64,000 nucleotides of DNA from NCBI RefSeq assembly GCF_029626145.1, contig NZ_JARUBJ010000002.1, positions 6,024,501-6,088,500 of the forward strand. Direction: 5' to 3'. The notes beneath the pieces are model-generated. The model was given only the letters and a program-made list of their open reading frames with translations, did no database searches and was not told where the DNA came from. How positions within the stretch are numbered: the first letter of the stretch is position 1; each line of letters begins with the position of its first letter. This stretch comes from Micromonospora sp. WMMD961. GTDB taxonomy: Bacteria > Actinomycetota > Actinomycetes > Mycobacteriales > Micromonosporaceae. Below, piece by piece: positions 16,784 through 25,509 of the stretch. Made by a program: the position numbers and the translations under genes.

Positions 16784-17014
16784 ATGATCGATCCACTGTC
16801 TCCGACGCCGATGTACGTTCAGCTCGCAGACGTGATCGCCAAGCGGATCGAGGCCGGAGAGCTGCAACCTCGCCGACCGATTCCGAGCGAATCGACGCTT
16901 CAGCAGGAGTACGGCGTCGCTCGCGGCACGGTACGCGCGGCAGTGCGCCTCCTGCGGGAGCGCGGCCTGGTGATGACCGTGCCGCAGCGGGGCACCTACG
17001 TCAGCGACAAGTAG
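16784..17014 (+). CDS. Mini-GntR transcriptional regulator (wHTH only)
   Basis: 76 residues that are almost entirely a GntR winged helix: PMYVQLADVIAKRIEAGEL, IPSESTLQQEYGVARGTVRAAVRLLRERGLV, PQRGTYVSD. There is no effector domain, so ligand sensing, if any, must involve another protein. It is divergent from the three-gene cassette and probably controls it and itself through the palindrome at 16725. Confidence 0.9.
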   Translation: MIDPLSPTPMYVQLADVIAKRIEAGELQPRRPIPSESTLQQEYGVARGTVRAAVRLLRERGLVMTVPQRGTYVSDK

Positions 17015-17236
17015 GCGGGGTCGCAACTGTTCGACGTCCGCACGGCGGAATGGTGATGTCCACGCGAGGTGCTCCCGCTCCTGCCGCCGCCCCATAGATG
17101 GGGCAGCTCTACAGGTGCCACGTGGACCGATGCCAACCGGCCTGCCGCAGAACCTGCTGCCCCTGAGTGCGGAGGCCGGGGCAAGAACCGCCCGGCCGGT
17201 GTCTACGGGCCGGTTGCCCTACGGCGTTAATAGGGC

Positions 17237-17734
17237 GTGACGTTCGAGGAGTACGCGTTCGCTCGCACTTCGGCGCTGGTGCGGCTCGCCCGACTGCTGA
17301 CCGATGACGAGCATCGAGCCGAGGACCTGGTTCAGGAGGTCCTCGCCAAGGCGTACGCCCGCTGGGGGCGTATTTCCCGGACGGACCGGCCCGACGCGTA
17401 CGTCCGTCGGATGCTCGTCAACGCCCACCACTCGTGGTGGCGGCGGCGGAGCAGTCGGGAGGTCTCGGTCGCGGCGGTGACCGACCGGGCGGGCGCCGCG
17501 GACGAGGCGGCCGTAGTGGCCGAGCGTGACGCGTTGTGGCGGCTCGTCCGTGAGCTGCCGAGGAGTCAGCGCACCGTGATCGTGCTGCGCTACTACGAGG
17601 ATCTCGACGACTCGTCGATCGCCGAGATCCTGGCCTGTTCGGCCGGCACCGTTCGCACGCACGCGAAGCGCGCCCTGGCAACGCTGCGCAAGCGGCAGGA
17701 AGCGCCAACCCCCGCACGGACAGGAGAGTTCTGA
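17237..17734 (+). CDS. SigE-family ECF RNA polymerase sigma factor
   Basis: 165 residues with region 2 (LVRLARLLTDDEHRAEDLVQEVLAKAYARW) and region 4 (LPRSQRTVIVLRYYEDLDDSSIAEILACSAGTVRTHAKRAL) of the actinobacterial SigE-type ECF family. The GTG start sits behind a short inverted repeat (GCCCTA...TAGGGC, 17216-17236) that could mask initiation. Its stop overlaps the next start (TGATG), so the two are coupled. Confidence 0.9.
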   Translation: MTFEEYAFARTSALVRLARLLTDDEHRAEDLVQEVLAKAYARWGRISRTDRPDAYVRRMLVNAHHSWWRRRSSREVSVAAVTDRAGAADEAAVVAERDALWRLVRELPRSQRTVIVLRYYEDLDDSSIAEILACSAGTVRTHAKRALATLRKRQEAPTPARTGEF

Positions 17735-18783
17735 TGTTCAGTGACCTCGATCAGCAGCTCACCGCGACTCTCCAGCACCGCGCGGGTGGCGACGTCGACC
17801 CGACGCCAATCGTGGAGCAGGCCCGTCATCGCGGTCGCCGGCTCAAGTTGCGTCGGCGTGGGCTGATCGCCGGGGGCGTGGCAGCGGCGTTTGTCGCCGT
17901 CACCTCGGTCGTCCTGGCGTTCCCCACCGGTCGGGGCAGCGACGACCCGATCATGCCGGCTGCGGCGCTCATGCTGCCGGAAGCCTCTGGCCAGAGCGGT
18001 GCCGCCACACGACCCGAGGAGGTCGGTGCCGATCCCAGCACTGTGCACTTCTCGACCAACGCCCTGGTCGACGGCGCCGAGCACGCGACGTGGACCGCCG
18101 GTCGCGGCATCGAGAGCGTCGAGTTCCGGGGCCCGAAGGGGCAGGCACGTTTCGCGTTGGCGCGCAGCGCGACGGCGCTGGACGGGTTGCAGCAGACGCT
18201 GTCCTCGGCCGGGCGACCGCAGCCACGCACCGAGGCGCGGGTCGGTGACCGCCCGGGGGTCGCCTGGTTCGATCCGTCCGGTGATCGCAAACTGTGGTTC
18301 GTGCGGTGGCAGCCCGCCGACGGGCTGTGGGCCCAGTTGGATACGTACGCGACCACCCAGGACGAGGCGACTGGCACCGCCGCCCGGGTCCGGTTCGACA
18401 GTGCCCACCGCTGCGTCGTGCCGTTCCGCCTGGAGTCGCTGCCATCCGGCGGACGGCTGCTCGGATGCTCGGTCACGCTCGGCCGCTCGCAGGACAGTCG
18501 CTTCGTGGACGGCTCACTCGTGGTCGGTGACGATGCCGGTCGCTGGTTGACAGTGCGGGCGCAGCGCGCGCCGGACGGCTACGAAGCCAGATCCGGTGAC
18601 CTCGTCGCGGGCCCCTACCGGGCCCGACGGCAGGGCAGCGACGTGCTGGAGATGACCGTCAGACCCTGCGTCGTGGAGGCGTTCCGCAAGGGCTGGGGCA
18701 GCGGCTACACCGAGGCGGAGGGCCTGACGATCCTCGGCGGTTACCAGCAGGCCGGAGACCTCGACCGCCCGGACACCTGGTGA
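17734..18783 (+). CDS. Single-pass membrane protein coupled to the ECF sigma factor
   Basis: 349 residues: about 40 cytoplasmic residues, one transmembrane helix (residues 43-63, LIAGGVAAAFVAVTSVVLAF), and a large extracytoplasmic domain without a recognised fold. The layout and coupling to the sigma gene fit a sensor or anti-sigma-like partner, but the zinc anti-sigma motif (HxxxCxxC) is missing. GGAGAG precedes the ATG. Confidence 0.75.
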   Translation: MFSDLDQQLTATLQHRAGGDVDPTPIVEQARHRGRRLKLRRRGLIAGGVAAAFVAVTSVVLAFPTGRGSDDPIMPAAALMLPEASGQSGAATRPEEVGADPSTVHFSTNALVDGAEHATWTAGRGIESVEFRGPKGQARFALARSATALDGLQQTLSSAGRPQPRTEARVGDRPGVAWFDPSGDRKLWFVRWQPADGLWAQLDTYATTQDEATGTAARVRFDSAHRCVVPFRLESLPSGGRLLGCSVTLGRSQDSRFVDGSLVVGDDAGRWLTVRAQRAPDGYEARSGDLVAGPYRARRQGSDVLEMTVRPCVVEAFRKGWGSGYTEAEGLTILGGYQQAGDLDRPDTW

Positions 18784-18861
18784 CACCCCTCGGACCCAGC
18801 AGGGTGTTGGCACGCCTGCCGGGGTCCGATCGTGCCAGCGGCGCTCGTCGGGGCGCGGAAG

Positions 18862-18932
18862 AGAGCTGGCGGGGTAGATCTTGGACAGTTTCCGTTCTGA
18901 CGGAACGGAAACTGTCCAAGATTGCCAGCTCT
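18862..18932. repeat. Long near-perfect palindrome between convergent genes
   Basis: The inner arms (18878-18897 and 18903-18922) form a perfect 20-bp stem with a 5-nt loop. An outer 9-bp stem (agagctggc at 18862-18870, complement at 18924-18932) extends it. It carries the ATCTTGG/CCAAGAT motif seen in other palindromes here, in the opposite orientation. It may act as a bidirectional terminator. Confidence 0.85.
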
Positions 18933-18967
18933 GGCGCGTGAGAGGGCCTGGCGCGCGCGTAAGAGCC

Positions 18968-19390
18968 TCAGGCTGAGGTTGCCGCCACGCAGAACTCGTT
19001 GCCCTCCGGGTCGGCCATCACCACGTGCTGCCAGTGGACCTCCTCCAGGACCTTCCCGCCGGCCTGCACCAGACGAGCGGCCTCGGCCCTGATCCGCGCC
19101 CACCGCTCGTCGGGACTGCCGTGGCCCGGCACCCGGATGTCGATGTGCAGCCGGTTCTTCGCGGTCTTGGGCTCGGGGACGTTGAGGATGGAGAGGAAGG
19201 GGCCGACCCCGTCCGGGTCGCACAGCCATACGCCGTGCTCAGGAGGCTCGTCCTCCGGTAGGTCGAACTCCTCCCGAGTGGCGGAGTGCGGTGCTGGTGG
19301 CTCGTCGATGTAGCCCAGGGCGGTCTTCCAGAACGCGGCGAGCACCTGGGCGTCGGTGGAGTCGAGGGTCAGGGAGATCCGAGCTGCCAT
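18968..19390 (-). CDS. VOC family protein
   Basis: 140 residues; glyoxalase-like fold with RISLTLDSTDAQVLAAFWKTALGY at the start and HVVMADPEGNEFCV at the end. RLHIDIRVPG includes a possible metal-binding His. It belongs to the broad group of VOC proteins of unknown substrate. Confidence 0.85.
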   Translation of the reverse strand: MAARISLTLDSTDAQVLAAFWKTALGYIDEPPAPHSATREEFDLPEDEPPEHGVWLCDPDGVGPFLSILNVPEPKTAKNRLHIDIRVPGHGSPDERWARIRAEAARLVQAGGKVLEEVHWQHVVMADPEGNEFCVAATSA

Positions 19391-19420
19391 GAACGGGACG
19401 GTAGCGCGACCCCACGACCG

Positions 19421-20431
19421 TCAGACCGGTCCCAGCAGTTTGGCCAGTGCGTCGTCGCCCTGACCGAGCTGCGCGCCACCGGCGGGGGCCGCGACCAGGA
19501 ACCGAAGGCACCCGTCGAGTTCCACGTACCGGTCGGGTCCGGCGGTCCCGTCCAGCGGACGCAGCACCGCGAAACGGGACGCCGGGGTGGAGCAGTCGAC
19601 CACCGCTCGACGGTTGGACAGCCCGCGGAGCACGCCCGCCTGGCGCTCGGCGGGCAGCGGCCCGCCGTACACGAAATCTCCCGCCGGTTTGTCGCCGCCC
19701 TGTTGCGACGCGGGCACCTCGTAGACGCAGAGGCGCAGCGGCCCGGCGGCCGGCGACACGGCCGCGGCGGGGGGCCCCGGGCGGCCGTGGCGGGTCTCGA
19801 CCCACACCATGTCCGACCACCGCTGCGCGCATCCGGCGGCCTCGGCCGCCGGGGATTCGACCTGCCCGACGGTACGGGTGTCCACCGTCTTCCAGGACAG
19901 CCCGGCCAGTGCGGCGGTCACCTCGGTACGCGGCTTGCGGCAGGAGTCGGTCGGGAGGTACGGCCGCAGCCAGCGCCCCCGCTCGTCGACGAGGGCCAAC
20001 CAGGGCGGGATGACCAGGTCGAGGGTGCAGGCGATCTCCCCGTCGGCCCGTTGGTCGGGCAGCCGCAGCGCGGCGAGCAGCCCATCGATGTCCTCGGCGC
20101 GCCGCTCGGTGGCGGCCTGCTCCTGCCCCCCGCCGGCACCCGGCCGGATCTGCCGCCCGCAGAGCACCACGGCGACCGGGGTGAACGCCGGGTCGATACG
20201 TCCGATCGTCGGCTCGGGCACTGCCGGCGCCGACGTCTGCGTGCCCCGCCCGGTGATCACCTCGCCAGCCCGCGGTGCCGCCTCGGCACAGGAGGTCCAC
20301 CCGTCGACGATCTCGGCCGGGCCGGGCTCCTCGCCCCCGCCCGGTGCCGTTGTCGTGCCACCGCAACCACCCAGGGCCACGCCGAGCAGCGCGATCGCCA
20401 GTGCCGTCCGGGACGAGCGCATCCGGTTCAC
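19421..20431 (-). CDS. Secreted lipoprotein, function unknown
   Basis: 336 residues. Lipoprotein signal with ALGGC (Cys about residue 23) followed by a Gly/Thr/Pro linker. The mature part has several spaced cysteines (for example SCAEA, VLCGRQ, ACTLD, DSCRKP, GCAQR), suggesting disulfides outside the membrane. No domain recognised. The GTG at 20431 fits the GGAG spacing better than ATG 20422. It is divergent from the next lipoprotein gene. Confidence 0.7.
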   Translation of the reverse strand: MNRMRSSRTALAIALLGVALGGCGGTTTAPGGGEEPGPAEIVDGWTSCAEAAPRAGEVITGRGTQTSAPAVPEPTIGRIDPAFTPVAVVLCGRQIRPGAGGGQEQAATERRAEDIDGLLAALRLPDQRADGEIACTLDLVIPPWLALVDERGRWLRPYLPTDSCRKPRTEVTAALAGLSWKTVDTRTVGQVESPAAEAAGCAQRWSDMVWVETRHGRPGPPAAAVSPAAGPLRLCVYEVPASQQGGDKPAGDFVYGGPLPAERQAGVLRGLSNRRAVVDCSTPASRFAVLRPLDGTAGPDRYVELDGCLRFLVAAPAGGAQLGQGDDALAKLLGPV

Positions 20432-20524
20432 CACCTCTCCACCCGAGGATGGGACGGACGACGGGCACGCTCGGTTCCGCGCTGAGGAACGGAACCGACA
20501 ACAACCTTCGGGCGTCACAGCGGA

Positions 20525-20992
20525 ATGGACCGACTGCGTGCCGCGACCCTCACCGTGACGGTGCTCCTCGCCACGACGGGGTGCACCGAGGAAGACGGCC
20601 CCCCACCGCCGCGCCAAGCCGTGTCGCAGAGCCCGGACGCCGCGGCCGTGCGTCTCGTGGAGAGGGACCAGGCGGATCTGCATCTCTGGGTGAGCAACCA
20701 GTCGTTCGCGGACGACCCGGTCGCCCTCACGGTCGGCATCGACGGCACGAAGATCGTCGATCGGCACTTCGCGGTCGGGAGCCAGCACAACTGGGTCCTG
20801 TTCCCGGTGCGGGTCGCCCCGGGCCACCATGTGGTGCGCATCGTCGCCGGCACGGGAGTCGAGAAGCAGGAGAGCTTCACGATGCCCGAGACCGGGCGCC
20901 GGTACGCGGCCATCGACTACGGCAACGCCGTGGACGAGCGTCAGCGGCACGTCAACTGGTTCATCCGGTCCACCCCTATCGGGTTCGCCTGA
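20525..20992 (+). CDS. Small secreted lipoprotein, function unknown
   Basis: 155 residues with a lipoprotein signal (VLLATTGC, Cys about 20). The mature domain looks like a single beta-sandwich (DLHLWVSNQSFADDPVALTVGIDG... HHVVRIVAG). The spacer to the divergent neighbour contains a small inverted repeat, CGGTTCCG...CGGAACCG. No function can be assigned. Confidence 0.7.
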   Translation: MDRLRAATLTVTVLLATTGCTEEDGPPPPRQAVSQSPDAAAVRLVERDQADLHLWVSNQSFADDPVALTVGIDGTKIVDRHFAVGSQHNWVLFPVRVAPGHHVVRIVAGTGVEKQESFTMPETGRRYAAIDYGNAVDERQRHVNWFIRSTPIGFA

Positions 20993-21098
20993 CGAATCGG
21001 GGGCGTGAGGCAAGGCGAGCGCGGCCGGCCGGGTGACGTGGGCGACCGGTGGGCATGCCGCCGGTTCGGCCCGCGACGCCCGCCGGGATGATGGCCGA

Positions 21099-21494
21099 AT
21101 GGCACATCTGGGACTTGTCGCACTGCTGGTCAGGGAGTACGACGAAGCGATCGACTTCTACGTCGGTGGCCTCGGTTTCGAGTTGGTGGAGGACAGCGCC
21201 CGACCGGATGGTTCGCGGTGGGTGGTGGTCCGCCCGAGCGGTGCCCGGGAGACGGCGTTGCTGCTGGCCCGGGCGAGCACCGCCGAGCAGCGTGCACGGG
21301 TCGGCGACCAGACCGGCGGCCGGGTCGGGCTGTTCCTGTACACCGAGGACTTCGCCCGGGACCACGCCCGGATGGTGGCCGCCGGCGTACGTTTCCTGGA
21401 GGAGCCGCGCCACGAGGCGTACGGGTCGGTGGCGGTCTTCGCCGATCTCTACGGCAACCGGTGGGACCTGCTCCAACCCCGCAGCACAGAGTGA
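21099..21494 (+). CDS. VOC family protein
   Basis: 131 residues beginning MAHLGLVALLVREYDEAIDF; the second module ends YGSVAVFADLYGNRWDLLQP. The conserved Glu/His metal positions are partly retained. Reaction unknown. An upstream in-frame GTG exists, but the ATG at 21099 matches the family start. Confidence 0.87.
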   Translation: MAHLGLVALLVREYDEAIDFYVGGLGFELVEDSARPDGSRWVVVRPSGARETALLLARASTAEQRARVGDQTGGRVGLFLYTEDFARDHARMVAAGVRFLEEPRHEAYGSVAVFADLYGNRWDLLQPRSTE

Positions 21495-21612
21495 CACATT
21501 AGCGACACTATGCACTCAACTAGTCAGCGCTCGCAGTAAAGCATGCTATTGTCCGATGTCGATCTCCGCCCGCGCGGACCCGGATGGGTCGTTGTCGGAA
21601 GGACACCTCCCG

Positions 21613-22791
21613 ATGCCGGCCACTGCCGCTCCTTCCGTGCCGCCGCCCACGCTGGACAACCCGGCCGGCGGGGCGCTCGGCCTCATCTTCACCACGTTGC
21701 CGGCCATCCTGCGGCTGACCTGCGGCGTGGTCGGCGCGGCAGTGGCCCTGTCGGTGCGAACCCCGCCGGTCGAGCCAGCCGTGTTGCTGCCCGCTGTGGC
21801 CGCGCTGACCGGCTGGTCGATCTGGTACGCGCACCGCGCGCTACGCCACGGGATCGGCCCGCACCTGGTCGCCGGTGACGTCGCCGTCACCGCACTGGCC
21901 TGCCTCCTCATCCCCGTCCTGGTGGCGCCCGGCGTCCTGCCCGGCGAGGGCAGTTGGATCGCCGTGCTGGCCAGCACCACTGTGATCAACACGCAGGCCA
22001 CCGCCCCGGCGCGCTGGTCCATACCGGCCGGGCTGCTGGTCGTCGCGACGTACGCGACGGGTGCGCAGGCGGCCGGCAATCCCGCCGAGGCTCGGGCGCA
22101 CGCGGCCACCCTGCTGATGCAGACCGCCTGCACGGCCATGATGGCGGGGGTGATGCGCCGACGGATCGGCCGGGCGGACCGCGCCTTCGTCGAGCATCAA
22201 CTGTTGACCCGGGAATCGTTGGTGGCGCGGGCCGCCCGCGACGCCGAACGCCAGCAGAACCGCGACCTGCACGACACCGTGCTCGGCACGTTGACCATGG
22301 TGGGGCTCGGTGCGGTGCACGGGCCTTCGGCCGCCTTCCGCGAACGATGTGCCGCCGACCTGCGTACCCTCGTGGCGCTCACCGACGTCGGCCCGGTGGC
22401 CGGCGACGGCCCGGTGCCGCTGGACGAGAGGCTGCGGTTGGCGGCGGACCGCCTGCCCGAGCTTCCGGTGCGCCTGGACCTGGACGCGTACGCGGTCCCG
22501 GCGGGTGTGGCCGACGCGATCGGCGAGAGCGCCTACGCCGCGCTGTCCAACGTGGTCCGGCACGCGCCGGGCGCGCAGGTCACGCTGCGGATGAGCCGGG
22601 ACGCGATCGGCGTCGTGGTCGAGGTCGCCGACGACGGTCCCGGCTTCGACCCGGCCACCGTCCCACCTCACCGGTACGGGTTACGCGAGTCGATCCGCGG
22701 CCGGATGGCGGCGGTCGGCGGACGGGCCGACGTGCACTCGACACTCGGCGCGGGCACCCGGATCCGACTGGAGTGGCCCGGTGTCGGCTGA
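21613..22791 (+). CDS. Membrane sensor histidine kinase (NarL-type partner)
   Basis: 392 residues. Four or five hydrophobic segments lie between residues 24 and 180. A coiled linker leads to an HisKA_3 dimerisation box with the phospho-acceptor in RDLHDTVLGTL (His about 220). The HATPase_c domain has SNVVRHAPGA (N box), VADDGPGFDP (G1) and GLRESIRGRMAAVGG (G2). It starts a three-gene operon with the next two genes and would phosphorylate the response regulator at 23983. The start at 21613 is preferred; ATG 21556 is possible. Confidence 0.9.
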   Translation: MPATAAPSVPPPTLDNPAGGALGLIFTTLPAILRLTCGVVGAAVALSVRTPPVEPAVLLPAVAALTGWSIWYAHRALRHGIGPHLVAGDVAVTALACLLIPVLVAPGVLPGEGSWIAVLASTTVINTQATAPARWSIPAGLLVVATYATGAQAAGNPAEARAHAATLLMQTACTAMMAGVMRRRIGRADRAFVEHQLLTRESLVARAARDAERQQNRDLHDTVLGTLTMVGLGAVHGPSAAFRERCAADLRTLVALTDVGPVAGDGPVPLDERLRLAADRLPELPVRLDLDAYAVPAGVADAIGESAYAALSNVVRHAPGAQVTLRMSRDAIGVVVEVADDGPGFDPATVPPHRYGLRESIRGRMAAVGGRADVHSTLGAGTRIRLEWPGVG

Positions 22792-23986
22792 CCTCGGCAC
22801 GCCGACGCAGGCCGGCGAACTGGAGGCACTGGACCGGACCAGCGTGCCGGCGCCCCGGGAGCCGGTGGTCGCCGAAGGGCTCGCCGCGCCGGCGGCCGTC
22901 GCGCACGCGTCCGACCGGGGTGCCCGGATCGCCGCCGTCGCCATCGCGCTGGCCTGGCATGTCGCGATCGGGCTGCCGGCGGTGTTGGCCGCCCGCACGG
23001 AGTTCGCCGCGCCGGCCGTGGTGCTCGGTGCCTGGGTGCTGGTCGCGGTGGTCGGTGGGGTGGCCGGGGTACGACTGCTACGCGGCTCGCCGCTGCCGCC
23101 ATGGCCGTTGGCCGGGCTTCTCCTCGTCGTCGACGCGGTCGTCTTCGCCGCCGCCGGCGAGGGGCAGTTGTTCACCGCCGCCAACTGGGTGTGGGGCACG
23201 CTCGGCTGGTTCTTCGTGCTGACCGTGTGGGGTCGCCGGGTCGTCGGGCTGATCGCGTTGCTGAGCACGCATGCGGTGATCGCGCTGGTCGCCGTGCTCA
23301 GGCACGGAGCCGACCCGGCCGACGTGGCCCGCTACGTCATGTACGTCTACGGCACGTTCTCCCTACCGGTGGCGGTGTTCGTGGGCAGCACCGCGATCGT
23401 CGCCCTGGCCCGGGAACGGGCCGCCGTCTCGGCTGCCGGCCATGCGCTGGCGGCGGAGCGCGACGCCGCGGAACGTGGCCGAAGAGACCGCCGGGACCGG
23501 CTCGCACTGGTCAGCTCAGCAGCCGGGCGGGTGCTCGGGGAGTTGGCCTCCGGTCAGGCCGATCCGGACGACCCGGAGGTGCAACGCCGCAGCGTGCTGG
23601 CTGCCGCCCGGCTACGCCGTCTGATCGCCGAGTCCGACGACGTGCCCGACCCGCTGTTGCACGAGTTGCGGGCCGCCGCCGACCTGGCCGAACGCAACGG
23701 CCTACCGATCGACCTGGTCACCATCGGCAACCCGCCGCCACTGCCGGTGGAGATCCGGCGTCGGCTGGCCGACCCGCTCACCGCCACCCTCGCCGACGCC
23801 CACGGCTGGGCCCGACTGACAGTGGTCTCCGGCCCGAACGAGGTGGTGGTCAGCCTGGTCACCCCGGAACGGGAGGGGCAGGAGGCGACCGGGCCACCAC
23901 TCGCGGAACACGACGACGGGCAGGTGGAGCACCTCTACGAACGGGACGGGGACATCAGATGGGCGCAGACCCGGTGGCGGCGATGA
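22781..23986 (+). CDS. Membrane protein resembling a degenerate histidine kinase
   Basis: 401 residues. Transmembrane helices span residues 45-210. A basic coiled region (AERGRRDRRDRLALVSSAAG) stands where a kinase would have its histidine, but no His-Asp pair is present. The C-terminal domain (LRAAADLAERNGLPIDLV...) has a kinase-like secondary-structure order without N, G1 or G2 boxes. The GTG start overlaps the kinase gene by 11 bp, and its end overlaps the regulator by 4 bp. It is probably a pseudokinase co-sensor for the two-component system. Confidence 0.7.
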   Translation: MSADLGTPTQAGELEALDRTSVPAPREPVVAEGLAAPAAVAHASDRGARIAAVAIALAWHVAIGLPAVLAARTEFAAPAVVLGAWVLVAVVGGVAGVRLLRGSPLPPWPLAGLLLVVDAVVFAAAGEGQLFTAANWVWGTLGWFFVLTVWGRRVVGLIALLSTHAVIALVAVLRHGADPADVARYVMYVYGTFSLPVAVFVGSTAIVALARERAAVSAAGHALAAERDAAERGRRDRRDRLALVSSAAGRVLGELASGQADPDDPEVQRRSVLAAARLRRLIAESDDVPDPLLHELRAAADLAERNGLPIDLVTIGNPPPLPVEIRRRLADPLTATLADAHGWARLTVVSGPNEVVVSLVTPEREGQEATGPPLAEHDDGQVEHLYERDGDIRWAQTRWRR

Positions 23987-24672
23987 CCGGCGAACGGCCG
24001 ATCGGGGTGGCGATCGTCGACGACCACCCGGTGGTGGTCGAGGGTGTACGGGCCTGGCTCGCCACCGAACCGCGTCTGACCGTGCTGGCCACCGGCGACG
24101 ACCCGGACGAGGTGCTGCGGGCCGCGCCGGACGCCGATGTCATCCTGCTCGACCTGCGACTGCACGGGCGGATGGCGCTGGACAAGTTGGCCGAGCTGAG
24201 CGCCGCCGGGCGTCGGGTGGTGGTCTACTCGGAGCACACCGACCCGCAGACGATGCTCGCCGCGCTGGACGCCGGGGCGGCGGCGTTCCTGGCCAAGCAC
24301 GAGGGGCGGGAGCACTGCGTGGCGACCGTGCTGGCCGCCGCGAGTGACCGCCCGTACGTGCCGCCGGCGTTGGCCGGGGCGATGGTCGGCGACCCCCGGC
24401 CGGACCGGCCGATGCTGTCCGACAAGGAACGTGAGGCGCTGCTGCTCTGGTTCCAGTCGATGTCCAAGGCTTCGGTGGCCCGCCGGATGCAGATCAGCGA
24501 GCACACGGTGAAGCAGTACGTGGACCGTGCGCGGATCAAGTACACCCGGGCGGGGCGGCCAGCCGCCACAAAGGCGGCACTCCTCGCCCGCGCGATCGAG
24601 GACGGCCTCGTCCGCCCGGAGGAGATCGGCATCTACCGGTCACAGGCGACGCACGACCGGCCGACCCCCTAA
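23983..24672 (+). CDS. NarL/LuxR-type response regulator
   Basis: 229 residues. Receiver domain with IVDDHP (residues 11-16), phospho-acceptor in VILLDLRL (Asp about 57) and the late Lys in FLAKHEG. The C-terminal helix-turn-helix is SVARRMQISEHTVKQYVDRARIKY. The ATG at 23983 overlaps the preceding stop (ATGA); ATG 23959 with a better ribosome-binding site is an alternative. It completes the operon with the kinase and the pseudokinase-like protein. Confidence 0.9.
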   Translation: MTGERPIGVAIVDDHPVVVEGVRAWLATEPRLTVLATGDDPDEVLRAAPDADVILLDLRLHGRMALDKLAELSAAGRRVVVYSEHTDPQTMLAALDAGAAAFLAKHEGREHCVATVLAAASDRPYVPPALAGAMVGDPRPDRPMLSDKEREALLLWFQSMSKASVARRMQISEHTVKQYVDRARIKYTRAGRPAATKAALLARAIEDGLVRPEEIGIYRSQATHDRPTP

Positions 24673-24744
24673 CAGGCGTCATGACAGCGGCCCTCCGATC
24701 CGACAGGCTTCTCATCACAGCCAGCTGACCGGGAGGTCGTGACG

Positions 24745-25467
24745 ATGCACGCCGACGCGTCCCCCTTTTTCATCGGTCCCCACCGGTTCGACGCGCCCGA
24801 CGACGATGTGGGACCGACCCTGGACCGCCGCTACAGCCTGCGTCCGGTCCCCGGCGAGCGGGTCCTCGGCCGCCACCGCCTGCTGGTCGCGGGTTACCTG
24901 CTCGGTCCGAGCGAGGCGCAGCGCCGTTGGCAGCTACCCGAGCCGGTCGCGGTGACCATCACCGACCAGCGGATCTGCTGGGTGGGCAGCGGATCGCACC
25001 TGTCGCTGGTCGTCGACGACACGACCCGGGCACGGCCCTCCGCTCGACTCAACGGCCTGATGAGCGGGCAGATCCGCTGGCAGTGGCCCTCCCGGTTGGA
25101 ACTGCCGGCGACCAAGCAGGACGGGCCGTCGCAACTGCTGATCGTCTGCGACGCGTTACGCACCATCCAACAGCCGGCGCTGGCCCTCGGCGGGCCGGCC
25201 GGCGCGGTCGTGGCGCTGGCCCAGCAGGTCCGCCGGGCGGTGGCCATGTTCCGGCTCACCCACCCTCAACTGGTCGACCTCTCGGCGCAGGAGCGCGACA
25301 CGCTGTTGCTGCGGGCCGGCCCCGCCCTCCTCGCCGGGGAAACCCGGGTCACGCTGCCCGGCTCGCTGCCGGTGGAATTCCACTCGCGGGACGACTACTA
25401 CCGCTCGGGGCCGGAGCCGACCTCGTGGGGCGGGCTCGCCGGCGGCGCGGCATCCGGGCATCGCTGA
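24745..25467 (+). CDS. Hypothetical protein
   Basis: 240 residues, no domain recognised. The middle part (EPVAVTITDQRICWVG...RWQWPSRLELP) suggests a PH-like beta barrel of the kind seen in bacterial membrane-proximal proteins. No signal peptide or transmembrane helix. GGGAGG spaced 8 nt before ATG 24745 decides the start over GTG 24739. Confidence 0.65.
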   Translation: MHADASPFFIGPHRFDAPDDDVGPTLDRRYSLRPVPGERVLGRHRLLVAGYLLGPSEAQRRWQLPEPVAVTITDQRICWVGSGSHLSLVVDDTTRARPSARLNGLMSGQIRWQWPSRLELPATKQDGPSQLLIVCDALRTIQQPALALGGPAGAVVALAQQVRRAVAMFRLTHPQLVDLSAQERDTLLLRAGPALLAGETRVTLPGSLPVEFHSRDDYYRSGPEPTSWGGLAGGAASGHR

Positions 25468-25509
25468 AGCCGGCGGTCCGACGCGGCGGCAGGTGCACCT
25501 GCGGGACCG

